Source: Lindgomyces ingoldianus (Eukaryota; Ascomycota; Dothideomycetes; Pleosporales; Lindgomycetaceae). From it: 36,932 nucleotides of DNA. This document shows positions 9,688 through 22,043 of the stretch, one piece after another (within the stretch, counting starts at the first letter, position 1; each line of letters opens with the position of its first letter). Under the pieces are notes generated by a model, which saw only the letters and a program-made list of their open reading frames with translations, did no database searches and had not been told where the DNA came from. The translations under genes and the position numbers were made by a program. The stretch covers positions 888,380-925,311 of the forward strand of contig NW_022985189.1 of NCBI RefSeq assembly GCF_010093535.1, given 5' to 3'.

Positions 9688-10280
9688 TGTTACAACCTAC
9701 GATTAGGCTGTAAACTACCCGCGCGAAGCACTCTACTGTTTAAACAAGTAGGGATGGAGCCCCTGGATCACCTCTCGAGGGGCCGAGTCACGTGACCCAC
9801 CGGACGAAGAACGGGCCGCTCGGGTAGGTCAGGCTATAGGGGAATGCTGCCTCTAATAGAGAGCTAGTATTCGAGCGCAGGCGCGCGCAAGTAGTCACCT
9901 TCAATCACCTACAACCACCTACAATCACCTTTAGAGCTACAGGTAGATAGTTAGGATAAAGAACTATATAAGAGAGGTGTAATTCATGTTTAGTTTATTA
10001 TTAAATAGACTAAGTAGCATTACTGCTTTTTAAAAAGCATAATACTATTGTATATTCTATACTATATATACCTCTAATCTTGTTCTATAGACTGTTTAAC
10101 TCTAGCACTTTATACTGCTATCAAGAGGTAAACTATAATTAGCCTTGCCTACTTTAAACCTAAGCTTAGTTTACATAGACTGTACACCTACAGCGCTCTA
10201 AGCCTTTAAACACTGCCTATCTACATCTCTTAGGCCTAAGTACTACTAAAGAAGAAAACCTAGTAGTAAACATTATAACA
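9688..10280 (+). repeat. 5' LTR of gypsy element 1 (593 bp)
   Basis: Starts TGTTACAACC and ends TATAACA. It contains an intact GTCACGTGAC palindrome near 9769 and an array of ACCTACAA-type units near 9895-9935. The first 250 bp keep many CpG and CpA sites, while the second half is more mutated than the matching part of the 3' LTR. Confidence 0.93.
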
Positions 10281-12593
10281 TTAATTACTACCTTTATAAT
10301 AAAGTGTAAATTTTATACTACTTATTTTTAAAAACTTATTTATAACAGGCGCTACTTTATTAAAAAGTATAACTAACTTTATAAAATTAAAGCTAGAACT
10401 TACAAAGTAGGTAGTAAACTTATAAATTAAATTAAGCTTTTTTTACTATAAGCTAAATAAATAAACTAGTACTTTACTAAAAAATTTCTCTACTTAGCTT
10501 TTCTAAAAAAAATTTTTAAGTAACTTAAGAAACTTAAAATATTTTTTCACTTACTACTAGCTTTATATAAGCTATAACTCTATAGCCTTTTAAAAGAACA
10601 AGGAAATAGTCTAATAAATAGGCCTATACCTAGATAGCCCTTAGTAATTTAGTTTAGCACTACATACATAACTAGAACTAGCATAAGAGAATAAAAACAC
10701 TATATAAAAAAAAGATTAAAAAAATTTAAAAGTGTCTAAGCTTTTAAAAATACTTTTGAAACTATTTATAAGAAAAACTTCTATAGCTGGTAAAATAAGC
10801 AACTTTAGATAAGGCAAGAGAATAGTATAGCTATATGTAGCATAGTTTTAAGAATAATAAGCTATGTATAGCTAGATAAACTAAAAGGCGTTTTGCTAAA
10901 TGTTTTATAAAAGACTCTAAGACTAAATTAAAAATAAATATACTTGTGTATAAAAACTAAAAAACTTAAAAAAATTTATAAAATCTACAATCTTTTATAA
11001 TAACTAGCACTATAAATAAGACTTTAAAAAGAGAAAAGAAGACATTAGCTAGAGACTATTCTTAATATATAAAAAATAGAAAGAACTTCTCTCTAGAGAA
11101 CTTATAAACTTTAGTAAGCTTAAAGCTACTAAAGAAAAAATACTAAAATTAAAAAACTAAAATAGGGTCCTCTTTAATAAAAAAAGAAAAAAAGGCTTAA
11201 AAAAAGCCTACTTAAACTATAAAAAAGTAGGCTACTTTTATTAAAAGTGCTTAGACTTGGAAATAATAAAAATAAAAATTTAAGTTTAGATATAAAAGCT
11301 ATTTACATAAAATAAAGCGTTACTACTAATAAAGTTAATAATAAGCTTACTAAAAAACTTTATTAAAAGTGTAAAGTAAACTATAAACTAACATAATGCT
11401 TTAAGAATTACTAGAAGGTAGAGGTTTAGAACAACTATAACATAGATTTAGCGCTAGAAAAAGTAGCAGTTTATAAGAGACTTTACTACTTATCCTAAGT
11501 TATAAACTACACATAAAATGCAAGAATAAAAGAAAAAGAATTTTTTATTATAACTTTTACTAAGCACTATAGTACTTAAGCTTACTAAATAATTCTAGAG
11601 CAGATAGTACTAGAAGTGCGAAGCTAACTATAAGCACTAATACTGCTAAATACTATACTACTAGGTACTTATAAACAACAACATAAAAACATATAATGTT
11701 ATATTTACTCTTATAAAGGTACATTATTATATTTTAATAAAAGAACACTATTAAAACTTCTTCTAGAATATTCTTTAAAAAGAATAGAGACCTAAATAGC
11801 TAATAATAAAGTTATAAGTTCTAAGCTCTAGTAAAGAAAAGATAGAAACCCTACCTTTAGCACTAGCTATAACTAGAAAGAAACTAGAAATAAGGTAGTT
11901 TAACTGCTATTACATTCTCTATAAAAGTTAGGCGTCTAAGGACTTTTAATGCTGCTATAGAAAGCACCCTATCTAAATAATACAGACAAAGAAATACCCC
12001 TGCTAGGCACAGGTACAACTAGTGCTAGTCTACATAAATCTACAGGATTGCCTATTCTAATAGTACCTATGCATAAATTAATATTATGTTAAGCACTAGC
12101 GAACTAAACACTGTGCTAGCTAGTAGCTAAAACAGCATTAACTAAATAAATAAGACGCTAACATCTTAAAAGCAGAGGCTATAGAGTGTAAAATGCTAAA
12201 CTGCCTCTACTGCAAATTAGAACCTAACTATAAAAACATCTTATAGGTAGAATGTAACTAAGATAGAAACTGTGTGTTCTACTACTTCTAGTAATAGGCT
12301 TACTAATAAGATAACCAACTTCCTTACTACTACTAAATTAAGAACTATAGATGCCTAGTAAAAGAATGTATAATTAAAAGACACTAAGACTACTAAAGCT
12401 AAAAAGACCTAAGATAACTATAAGAAAAAAACTTTAACAGCGTTAAACTAGACAACACACTAGACTATAGTGTTATATACTACAACGCTAGAGCACTAGT
12501 AGCAGTAGGACAAGGAGTAGGTTAAAGCCTTACTATAGAATTTACTCTAAAGAGACATAAAGGCATTGCGCTAATTAACAGCAGATGTATATT
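10281..12593 (+). pseudogene. gag and protease region of gypsy element 1
   Basis: Stop-filled plus-strand reading frames between the 5' LTR and the P2 insertion. The last recognisable piece reads GIALINSRCI at about 12562-12590, matching the aspartic protease active site (family pattern ALIDSG-C). The catalytic Asp is Asn and the Gly is Arg, both G-to-A changes as expected from RIP. A Cys-rich stretch lies at about 12180-12380. P2 copy 2 is inserted immediately after the protease motif. Confidence 0.7.
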
Positions 12594-12595
12594 TA

Positions 12596-13392
12596 ACGTA
12601 CCTAACAGGTTGGCTGGCCACTTTTGCTAAGCCCCTACTAAAACTACTCTATTCTCTTGCAAAACAGCCTACTTTAGCCCTATATAAAGTAATATAACAC
12701 AAGATATTATTTAAAGTCTACTTTTACTACTTGCTTACATGTACGCAAGTTATGCCTAGTTTAATTACACTACTTGCATTACTTTTAACTTAGCTTACTT
12801 TCTTTAGCGCGCACCTGTGTCTTTAGCTTTTTCCTATTACTACGCGCTTTAAACTCCTTTAAAGTAGTTAGACAAGCTTTATCTTTAACTATTAAAGTCT
12901 TTTTTACCTAAATCTACTTTCTTTTATGTAATCTATGTTATGTAGCAGCCTTATTTACTGCTTAAAGCTTTATAATCTTATAGCCTACTTTATTATGTTA
13001 ATGCTCTAAATAACTATTATTTACTTTTTATTACTTTACTATATTGCCTTTAGCTGTCTTTGTTTCTTTAAAGCTATAACAACTGCTCTAGTTAATATCT
13101 AGCCTATTATAAAGCCTAACTTGTTAAAGTTATACCTGTCTTTATTCTAGATACTGTACTTAGCTTTTATGTTAGCTACTAGGTAAAACTAGCCCTAGAT
13201 AACCTCTAGATCCCTATAAAGTGCTCTCTTATAATTATATTTATAATTAAACTTTATTATAAACTTAGAGCAGTGCTTAACCTATATACTAGGCTAGTTT
13301 AAGCTAACCTAGCCTAAATTGCGCTCTACAGGCAAGGAATTAGCTATATTAGCTACAGCTGTAAGCTTAGGGGGAAATCTGCGTGTAATAAG
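12596..13392. mobile_element. P2 TIR element, copy 2 (right end lost in assembly gap)
   Basis: Starts ACGTACCTAACAGG after a TA and has one 17-bp iteron (GGTTGGCTGGCCAC) instead of the three in copy 1, then TTTTGCTAAGCCCCTACTAAA. On the minus strand one frame carries FPPKL, NIANSL and RYNFNKLGF (13111-13134), matching the HTH_Tnp_Tc5-type DNA-binding region and the first catalytic block (YNFDETGF) of pogo/Fot1 transposases. The first catalytic Asp reads as Asn. It is cut off by the N run where about 315 bp of element should remain. It is less mutated than copy 1. Confidence 0.85.
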
Positions 13393-13897
13393 NNNNNNNN
13401 NNNNNNNNNNNNNNNNNNNNNNNNNNNNNNNNNNNNNNNNNNNNNNNNNNNNNNNNNNNNNNNNNNNNNNNNNNNNNNNNNNNNNNNNNNNNNNNNNNNN
13501 NNNNNNNNNNNNNNNNNNNNNNNNNNNNNNNNNNNNNNNNNNNNNNNNNNNNNNNNNNNNNNNNNNNNNNNNNNNNNNNNNNNNNNNNNNNNNNNNNNNN
13601 NNNNNNNNNNNNNNNNNNNNNNNNNNNNNNNNNNNNNNNNNNNNNNNNNNNNNNNNNNNNNNNNNNNNNNNNNNNNNNNNNNNNNNNNNNNNNNNNNNNN
13701 NNNNNNNNNNNNNNNNNNNNNNNNNNNNNNNNNNNNNNNNNNNNNNNNNNNNNNNNNNNNNNNNNNNNNNNNNNNNNNNNNNNNNNNNNNNNNNNNNNNN
13801 NNNNNNNNNNNNNNNNNNNNNNNNNNNNNNNNNNNNNNNNNNNNNNNNNNNNNNNNNNNNNNNNNNNNNNNNNNNNNNNNNNNNNNNNNNNNNNNNN
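13393..13897. other. Assembly gap (505 N)
   Basis: A run of 505 N. Open frames reported across it are artefacts. It falls inside nested repeats, the usual place for an assembly break, and is followed by a run of 11 G's. Confidence 0.99.
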
Positions 13898-14019
13898 GGG
13901 GGGGGGGGGTTGCAGGTAACTAGTGTTGATTGTTCTTGTTCTAAGTCTGTGCAAAGGAAAGGAATATTTATCCATTTGTGCGTGCGACCGTGACACAAGA
14001 CTATGTCACGTGACGCCTA
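13898..14019. other. Unmutated sequence of unknown origin next to the gap
   Basis: After a poly-G run there are about 110 bp of GC-normal DNA that belong neither to P2 nor to the gypsy frame. The segment includes GTGACACAAGACTATGTCAC and a GTCACGTGAC palindrome at about 14002. It may be the end of another nested insertion whose body is in the gap. On the minus strand a TGTCACGG start would suit an LTR, but no partner is visible. Confidence 0.4.
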
Positions 14020-17000
14020 ACAACGTATCTAAATACTTCTGTTTAGATAAATAACCTTTAAAACTCTAAACTAACATGCTATAGTAATATAGTTAGCCTG
14101 CTATAACAACTTATATAAGACTTATAAATAAGTAAAAATAAGTTTAGGCTAGTTTTTTAAAAAATAAAAATAAAAAAAATTCTTTTACTAAGAACTAAAG
14201 GCATAAGTAGTCTATATAAAGAAAATAATTAAAAGAAACCTTTATTAAAGACATAGCCTTTAACTCTAAGGTAGAACAAGTAGGAATATACTAAATAGCT
14301 AGCGTAGAGAACCTACTATTCTCTTAAAATACTATAAGTACTAAGACATGTTTAAGACACTTAATAACCTAGAAGAACTCCTCTTACACTAACTCTAGAA
14401 TTATATAATAAATCTAAAGCTAGACTTAACGCTAAGAACTTATAAACTAAGACCTATAACTAAGGCTTAAAAAGAAGCTCTCTAGGAATATATAGACTAG
14501 ATGCTTGCCTAAGGACATATTAGAGCAAGTAGGAGCCTAGTTGCATTAGTAGTAGTCTTTATAAAAAAGAAGAGAGGATAAATCTACATCTACTAAAACT
14601 ACTAGACTATTAATAAGAATTCTATACATAACTAGTTTCCTTTACTAATTATATAGAACATTATAAACTAGCTAAAGGAAATAAAACATTTTATAAAGTT
14701 TAATATATAAGATAAGTTTAATAAAATCTAGATTAAAAAAGGCTATAAGTAGCTAACTGCCTTCTAGACTCTAAGAGAATTATATAAACTACTAGTTATG
14801 CTGTTTAGGCTTACTAATGCACTAGCTATATTCTAAAGAGTTCTTAACACAGCTCTTAACTTAAACCTAGACATATTTGTTCTAGTCTACTTTAATAACA
14901 CTCTTGTCTACACTAAACACAACAAACTAGACTATGTAGCTAAGTTAAAACTAGTACTAGACTAGCTACAAAAAATATAAACTCTACTTATAGCTTTTAA
15001 AATATAAATTTAACATACTAAAAATAGAATACTTTAGCTTTATAAATAATAGTAAAAAAGTAAAAATAAATCTAGCTAAAGTTAAAAAAAATAAAGGAAT
15101 AGGTTAAGCGTATAAGGATAAAAAAATAAAAGGCTTCCTTAGCTTAACAGGCTATATATAATTAATAATAAAGAACTACTTAATAATAGCACTTACTTTT
15201 ATAAATGTAACTAGTAAAAAAACAGCCTAAGCTAAATTTTAATAAACTCTTAAAATAAACAAAGCCTTTTAAAACTTAAAAAAGGCTGTAATAAGTAAAC
15301 TTATTATTAGAATGTACAACCTATGTCTAGATACTAAAATACACACTAACGCCTTAATTAGAGCTAAGGGAGCAGTATTCTACTAGAAACAGGGAAATAG
15401 ATAATAGCACCTAGTAGCCTACTATTTAGCTAAATTCTCCCTGTTAGAACAAGGATACAGCATACTTAATAAAAAGCTAAAAGCTATTATTAATGCTCTA
15501 AGAGTCTAGGAAACAGAGGTCTAAAGAACTAAGCAACACTTTAATATATTTACAGACTACACTAACTTAGTTACCTTTTTAATAATAAAAAAGTTATTAA
15601 CGTACTTTACAGGCAAGTTGCTTACACACCTAAGTTGCTTACTTTTACTAAGACCCTACTAAACTACTCTTTCTACACTAATGTATTCCCTACAACACTA
15701 CTTAGACGCGCTAAAAGAATGTTAGATACAGCTTACACTCTAAGCTTTTAAATAAGACATAAAACTCTTAAAGAAATGTGCTACAGCTATGTGTAGAGTT
15801 CTATAAAAGATAATAAATAACTATAGCGCTAGACAACATTTACAAGCTAATTCTACAGCTAAATTATAGAGGCTAGGTAATAAAAAGAAGCAGGTAATTA
15901 TTAAGACTATATATACACAAGGAATTTCCCCTTAGATAGCATTTATAGCTAATATAGCTAATTCTTTACACGCTAAGTGTAATCTAGGCTATATTTATAT
16001 AAACTAGCCTAGTACATTTATAAAGTGTTATTTAAAGCTTAAAGTAAAGTTTTAAGCACAAGTATAGTTAAGAGATATTTAGCTAATTATAAAGCCTATC
16101 TTACTAAAGTTGTACGTGTTATTATTCTAGATGCTATACTTAGCTTTAATATTCTCTATAAGGCTAAACCTGCTTTAAATTACCTTAGGACTCTTATAAA
16201 AAGCTTTTTTATAGTTATACTTACACTTAAATATTACTTTAAGCTCTAAATAACGCTTTATAAACATACTAGGCTAGTTTATGTAAATATAGCCTAGATT
16301 ATGCTTAGCGTGTAAAGAATTAGCTATATTAGCTATATTAGCTATCTAAAGGGAAATTTCTTATGTATATAGCTTAAGTATAGTCTTAATAATTACCTAC
16401 TTCTTTTTATTGCCTAGCCTTTATAATTTAGCTGTAGAATTAGCTTATAAACGTTGTCTAGCGCTATAGTTATTTATTATCTTTTATAGAACCTTGCACA
16501 TAGCTGCGGCATGTTTCTTTAAGAGTTTTATATCTTATTTAAAACCTTAAAGTGTAAGCTGTATCTAACATTCTTTTAGCGCGTCTAAGTAGTGTTATAG
16601 GGAATGCATTAGTGTAGGAAGGGTAGTTTAGGAGGGTCTTAGTAAAAGTAAGCAAATTAGGTGTGTAAGCAACTCGCCTGTAAAGTACGTTACGTATGCA
16701 CATGTAATAAGCTATAAAACTAGCCTAGTTTAACTTTATAATTAAATATATTACTAAAGTAAGTAACTAATAAGTAGATGCTCTAAGGTAGAAGCTAGAT
16801 TACTTTAAAAAGAATAAAAAAGACTCTAAGTTTATCTTATTTAAAAAAACTAGAAACAGCTTAGTATATAATAAACTAAACTCTAAAAAATTAATTATAA
16901 CTTTTACTCTAGCTAACTAAGAGTAGAAGAACTTAATTTAAAAGTATTATAAGGCACCTATGTTTAGACACTCTAGGATAGAGACTTAGGAAAAGTTAAG

Positions 17001-17830
17001 GCTACTATTTTTTAGATAATACTAAAGCTAAGGCAGCTGTGCATAGAAATCCCACAGGAATGTAACATTTGTAATAAAAATAACTCTAGACGTTATAAAA
17101 CTTACAGCTACTTTAAGTAATAACAGCGTCTAAATAACTATAGACAATAGTAATAATAGATTTTATTATAAGACTTCCCTCTTTATAAGAACTAGGCATA
17201 GAAAGGCTCTATAGTATAATAGCAGTAACACTTAACAAAATAATAAAGTTCTTGCACAGATAGCCCTCTAAGAAGATAATAATAGCTAAAGAATTTATAT
17301 ATAAATTAGAATAAAATGTAGTATTAGTTTATAAATACCTGTCTATTATAATCTTTAATAGAGACAAATTGTTTATAAGCAACTTCTAGAAAGCTATAAT
17401 AAGACAGATAGGCATAGAACATAGGCTGTTTACTAGATACTACCCTTAGACAGACAACTAGACTAAATAGGTAAATGCAGAGATTAAGAAATACTTAAGA
17501 AAGTATATATTCTTTAACTAAGCAAACTAGGCAGAATAGCTTCTTATAGCCTAGCTAGCTATTAACACTGTAGAATTAGCTACTATAAAGGAAACGCTAT
17601 ACTAGGCTAACTTTAGCTATCACCTACACTTCTTACTCTACAATGCACAACTAACAGACCTCTTAAATTAGTCTTATAAACAGACTAACTACAAGAACTA
17701 CATTAAAAGTTAGCTAAGAAAGTAAAAGAAAGTTAGAAAAAAATAAAACAATAGGTAAATTACAAGTAACTAACAAAGGCACACTAGTACTATTAGATGG
17801 CTGTAATGTAGGAAACTAAAGACCTTGTAA
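14020..17830 (+). pseudogene. Reverse transcriptase, RNase H and integrase of gypsy element 1
   Basis: One frame broken mainly by TAG/TAA. RT core blocks occur at about 14570-14770. The catalytic motif reads YFNN (14888-14899) where the family has Y-x-DD, so both metal-binding Asp are Asn. RNase H follows, with VAYYLAKFS and TDYTNL near 15410-15570, and is split by P1 copy D at 15600. After it come the NFIIKYI block and then the integrase core with IGIEHRL and YYP-x-TDN (17439-17462, family HPQTDG). The element cannot encode active enzymes. Confidence 0.88.
15600..16690. mobile_element. P1 foldback TIR element, copy D (complete)
   Basis: 1091 bp with ends ACGTACTTTACAGG and its inverse, flanked by TA on both sides. 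The two arms pair over most of the element. CpG and CpA sites such as AGACGCGC and AGATACAGC survive, so it is younger than copies A, B, E and G. It lies in the RNase H region of gypsy element 1, just after the TDYTNL motif. Confidence 0.92.
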
Positions 17831-17841
17831 AGCTAGTTAAG

Positions 17842-18112
17842 AAGAAGGTAACTAAGGGCTTTTGCCTCTAACGCTTTAATCTTATCTAGAGATAATAAGT
17901 CTTCTTCTAGATATTTTACTCTTTAATCCTCTAAAAGGTCTAGCTGCTTTTGTAACTAAGATTCTTACGCCTGTATTATCTAGAGCTACTTAAAAGCTTC
18001 TGCAGCCTTATGCTTTTACTATTTAAGAATTACTTTTTACTAAATGTAAGTTTCTTTTATCTTTTAAAGGCACTGCTTTTACATCTTCTCTAGACACATT
18101 TAAACAGTGTTA
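17842..18112 (-). pseudogene. Antisense coiled-coil frame downstream of gypsy integrase
   Basis: A single minus frame, interrupted only by TAA/TAG, reads KHKAAEAFK, then LQKQLDLLED, then YLEEDLLSLDKIKALEAKA. The spacing of Leu, Glu and Lys is that of a coiled coil. It resembles a family of short hypothetical proteins common in fungal genomes that end in a 'SLDELD-ALE'-type segment. The frame runs opposite to the retrotransposon and lies between integrase and the 3' LTR. It may be an accessory antisense gene of the element. No start or stop can be fixed. Confidence 0.5.
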
Positions 18113-18401
18113 GAAATAAAAATGTTAAAATAACTTCTTTAATAATCAGGTTAGAACATACAAAAAACTAAAAAAATAGTAAAGACTATAAAAGCACATT
18201 TTTATATAGTAAAGCAGACTAAGGCAAGCAGTAGTATAAGAATAATAAACATAGGTAGACTATTAAGCTATTATTAAGATTTAAAAAAATAAACATTAAA
18301 AAAGTATTTCTAGAAAAACACTTATCTAGTATAAAAAGGCTTCAACGCTTATAATAGTGTAAGCAGAACAGTAGAGACGCTGTTAGAGAGAGAGACCTAC
18401 A

Positions 18402-19014
18402 TGTTACAACTTATAATTAGGCTGTAAGCTACCCGCGTAAAGCACCCTACTATTTAAATAAGTAGGGATAGAGCTCTTAGATTACCTCTTAAAAGATTAA
18501 GTTACATAACCTACTAGATAAAGAACAGGCTGCTTAGGTAGGTTAGGCTATAGAGGAATGCTGCCTCTAATAGAGAGCTAGTATTTAAGCGTAGGTGCGT
18601 ACAGGTACGCGCGAGTGAGCGCAAGCAGTCACCTACAATTACCTACAACCACCTACAACCACCTCTAAGGCTAAAGGTATATAGTTAGGATAAAGGACTA
18701 TGTAAAGAAGGTGTAATTAATGTTTAGTTTATTACTAGATAAACTAAGTAGCATTACTGCTTTTTAAATAGCATAATACTATTATATATTCTACACTATA
18801 TATACCTCTAATCTTATCCTATAGACTGTTTAACCCTAGGAATTTATACTGCTGTTAAGGAGTAAACTATAATTAGCCTTACCTACTTTAAACCTAAGCT
18901 TATTTCGCACAGACTGTAAACCTGCAGCGCCCTAAGCTCTTAAACACCGCCCATCTACATCCCTTAAGCCTGAGCACTACTAAAGAAGAAAGCCTAGTAG
19001 TAGAGATTGTAACA
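18402..19014 (+). repeat. 3' LTR of gypsy element 1 (613 bp)
   Basis: Starts TGTTACAACT and ends TTGTAACA, preceded by a purine run GAGAGAGAGACC that fits a polypurine tract. It is 20 bp longer than the 5' LTR, with extra sequence near 18600-18620. The GTCACGTGAC palindrome of the 5' LTR reads GTTACATAAC here, which is RIP on both strands. The last third is less mutated than in the 5' LTR. Confidence 0.93.
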
Positions 19015-19976
19015 ACTCTTTATTATTACTTAGCTTTTATAAGTTAGCTATAAAATTAGCTTGTAAAAGTTATTTAGTGTGTTAGTTATTTATTATTTTT
19101 TAAAAAACATTATAATGTACTTTACAGGCAAGTTACTTACACACCTAAGTTGCTTACTTTTGCTAAGACTCTACTAAACTACTCTTTTTATACTAATGCA
19201 TTTCTAATAACACTACTTAGACGCGCTAAAAGAATATTAGATATAGCTTATGCTTTAAGCTTTTAAATAAAACATAAAACTTTTAAAAAAACATGCTGTA
19301 GCTATATATAAAGTCTTTTAAAAGATAATAAATAACTATAGCGCTAGATAACTTTTATAAGCTAATTATACAGCTAACTTATAAAGACTAGGTAATAATA
19401 AGAAGTAGGTAATTATTAAGACTATACTTAAGCTATATACATAAAAATTTTCCCTTTAGATAGTATTTATAGCTAATATAGCTAATTCTTTGCGCGCTAA
19501 GCATAGTCTAGGCTATATTAGCATAAACTAGCCTAGTATGTTTATAAAGTGTTATTTAAAGCTTAAAGTAAAGTTTTAAGCATAAGTATAGTTAATAAAT
19601 ATTTAGCTTATAATAAAGGCTATTTTACTAAAGTTATATATGTTATTATTTTAAATGCTATACTTAGCTTTAATATTCTTTATAAAGCTAAACCTGCTTT
19701 AAATTACTTTAGAACTCTTATAAAAAGCTTTTTTATAGTTATACTATACTTAAATGTTACTTTAAGCTTTAGATAACACTTTTTAAACATACTAGGCTAG
19801 TTTATGCTAACATAGCCTAGATTATGCTTAGCGTGTAAAGAATTAGCTACATTAGCTATAAATGCTATTTAAGAGGAAAATCCTTGTGCATATAGCTTAA
19901 GTATAGTCTTAATAATTACCTACTTTTTATTATTACTTAGCCTTTATAAGTTAGCTATAGAATTAGCTTATAAAAG

Positions 19977-20277
19977 TGTTAGATTAAAGCACTGTTTCTA
20001 GGCTTCCTGAGATGAATGATGGGTTTAGATATGATGTATAGGATAATTAATTAATTATATTAATTGTCTTAATTTATTAATCCTTTTTCTGCTCTACTTG
20101 TGTTGCTTAGCTTTTTGTTTTGCTAATCTAAGTCCCTTACGCACTTGCCTTATGCGCAACTAGCTTGCAAAATGCTGCAATTTGCTGCAATTTACTGTTT
20201 AAGCTTATTACTTATACTATGTAGCAGCTTTTGTTAAGCGTTCCTCCTGTCTTAACAGTAGGTGCGTAAATCTAACA
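19977..20277 (-). repeat. 3' LTR of the copia element (301 bp)
   Basis: Ends are TGTTAG and TCTAACA on the plus strand. In the coding orientation (minus) this is the downstream LTR. It holds two units of the TGCTGCAATT decamer that is expanded in the solo LTR. Confidence 0.93.
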
Positions 20278-22043
20278 CACCCTCTTAGCTTAGACATGCT
20301 TTAAGCTAGTTTCTAATTGCGCAATCTTAGTATGCTTCTAGGGCTTCTATTCTTGCTTTAATCTTTTCTATATCTGCTTTCTAACTAACTATCCTCTCCC
20401 TAATGTTAACTAGCTAAATTTGCTAAAGAAAGCTTAGCTATTTACTAACTAAAAGCGCTTTAGTAAGTCTATCTGTAAGCATCTTACTAGAGAGGACATA
20501 GACAACCTTAATTGTTTGTTAAGAGACTTTTTGTTAGAGCTAGTAGTTATAGATGTTAACATGTTAGAGCTTAGTTTAAAGTTAAGATATCTCTTTATTT
20601 ACTAGTTAAATTATCTGCTTATTATTACACTAGATTATAATAGTTAAATTAGGCAGCTTAACTTACAGTTTATTAAGAAGCATTCTTGTAAACATAGCTT
20701 CTTTAGTAACTTAGAACAGTGCAAGTAATTCTGCTTCTGTTATTAACATTATAACTATATTTTATTTATTTACTTGCTATGCAATCTATCTGCTAAATAG
20801 TTAAATAATGTAGCCCTAAAAGCTTTTTTTATTTAGTGTATTATCTATAAATAACATATTACTTGCTACTATAAGGTAGTCTTCTCCTCCTAATTAGAGT
20901 GCGTACGTCTGTGTCGCATGTAGGTACAGGATGACTTGATCAGCTGCATCCTAATGGTTAGATGCGGGATTTGTGAGAAACTGTGCAAGGCGTGATGTAG
21001 TAAAGGCAATGTCTAGTCTTGTAGTAACTACTGTAAAGAGTAGAGATCTAATTTTCTGCTAATATTAATTTACCTTTAATAGGGTTGCAAAACTAGATTG
21101 CAGCATAAGTTTAATCCTACTTATAGGTGTAGCATGCTGCAGGTCCTTTTTATTAGCTAGCCTAGCTATCTTATTAATATATAAGGCCTATAACAGCTAA
21201 ATTATTTATTGCTGTTAATCTTTAATAATCTTAACTTCTAGGAACTATTGTAGGTCCTTGCCTTCTATTAAGGTATACTTCTCTTGTAACTAGTCTACTA
21301 CACGCTGTGCATCTGCTTTAGAGCTTTTTTTGTACACAATAATAAGGTTGTCTACGTAGAAGAAGATAAATATTCTAGCTTTAGTTATGCAGTAAAGTTT
21401 ATGTAGGACAGCTAAAAACTTAAGGCCTTTAAGAGTTATTATAAAATAGTGTTACTAGAGTAGAGAAGAAATTTGTAGGCTGTATAGTGCTTTTTAAAGC
21501 TTTAGTATTATACCTAGTTTCTAATAGCCTCTTAGCATCTGCATGTAGATATTGCAGTTAATTGCTGCATGTATAAACACGTTAGTTATGTTGTATTGTT
21601 TAAGCTTTAGGTTAAAGCGTGTAGATATTGCTATTAGCATCTAAAATAAGCGTCCTGCTAGGGTAGTAGTGTAGGTATCTTGTGTAGTAATGTTTCTCTG
21701 TTAATTGCTATAGACTACTAGTTACGCCTTGCATCTTTGTAATCTGTAGTGCTTGTTAAGCTTGTAGGTGTACACCTACATATAATCTAGAATCTGCTGT
21801 CTAGCTGCCTTAATTAGCTTTATCTAGACCTCTGTCTAGAATTTTATTGTCTAATAACTATCTAGGTGCGTTTTTTCTGCTGCCTTAAACATCTTATGTA
21901 GAGAGTGCTCCTCTAGTTGCTTTTAAGTTAATAGTAAAAGTAGTAGCTAGCTTCTATAAGGTGTCTTCTTTTTAAATAGCATCTTTATTAATGCTGCTTT
22001 ATTTAGTGTCTTGCTACTATGCTTTTTTACACTTCTAGATCTT

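Larger units (their letters stand above)
9688..19014 (+). mobile_element. Ty3/gypsy LTR retrotransposon 1 (full length, RIP-inactivated)
   Basis: LTRs at 9688-10280 and 18402-19014 start TGTTACAAC and end with TAACA. The element interrupts P1 copy B and is flanked by ACTTT on the left and ACTCT on the right, a 5-bp target duplication with one C/T difference. Coding order on the plus strand is gag region, aspartic protease, reverse transcriptase, RNase H, integrase, which defines Ty3/gypsy. Two TIR elements are inserted in it (12596 and 15600), and an assembly gap lies at 13393-13897. An antisense coiled-coil frame lies between integrase and the 3' LTR. Confidence 0.92.

Noticed and set aside
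13309..13998. Three 200-plus-codon frames
   Set aside because: They run across the N gap. Only the short pieces at the P2 side have meaning, as transposase fragments.
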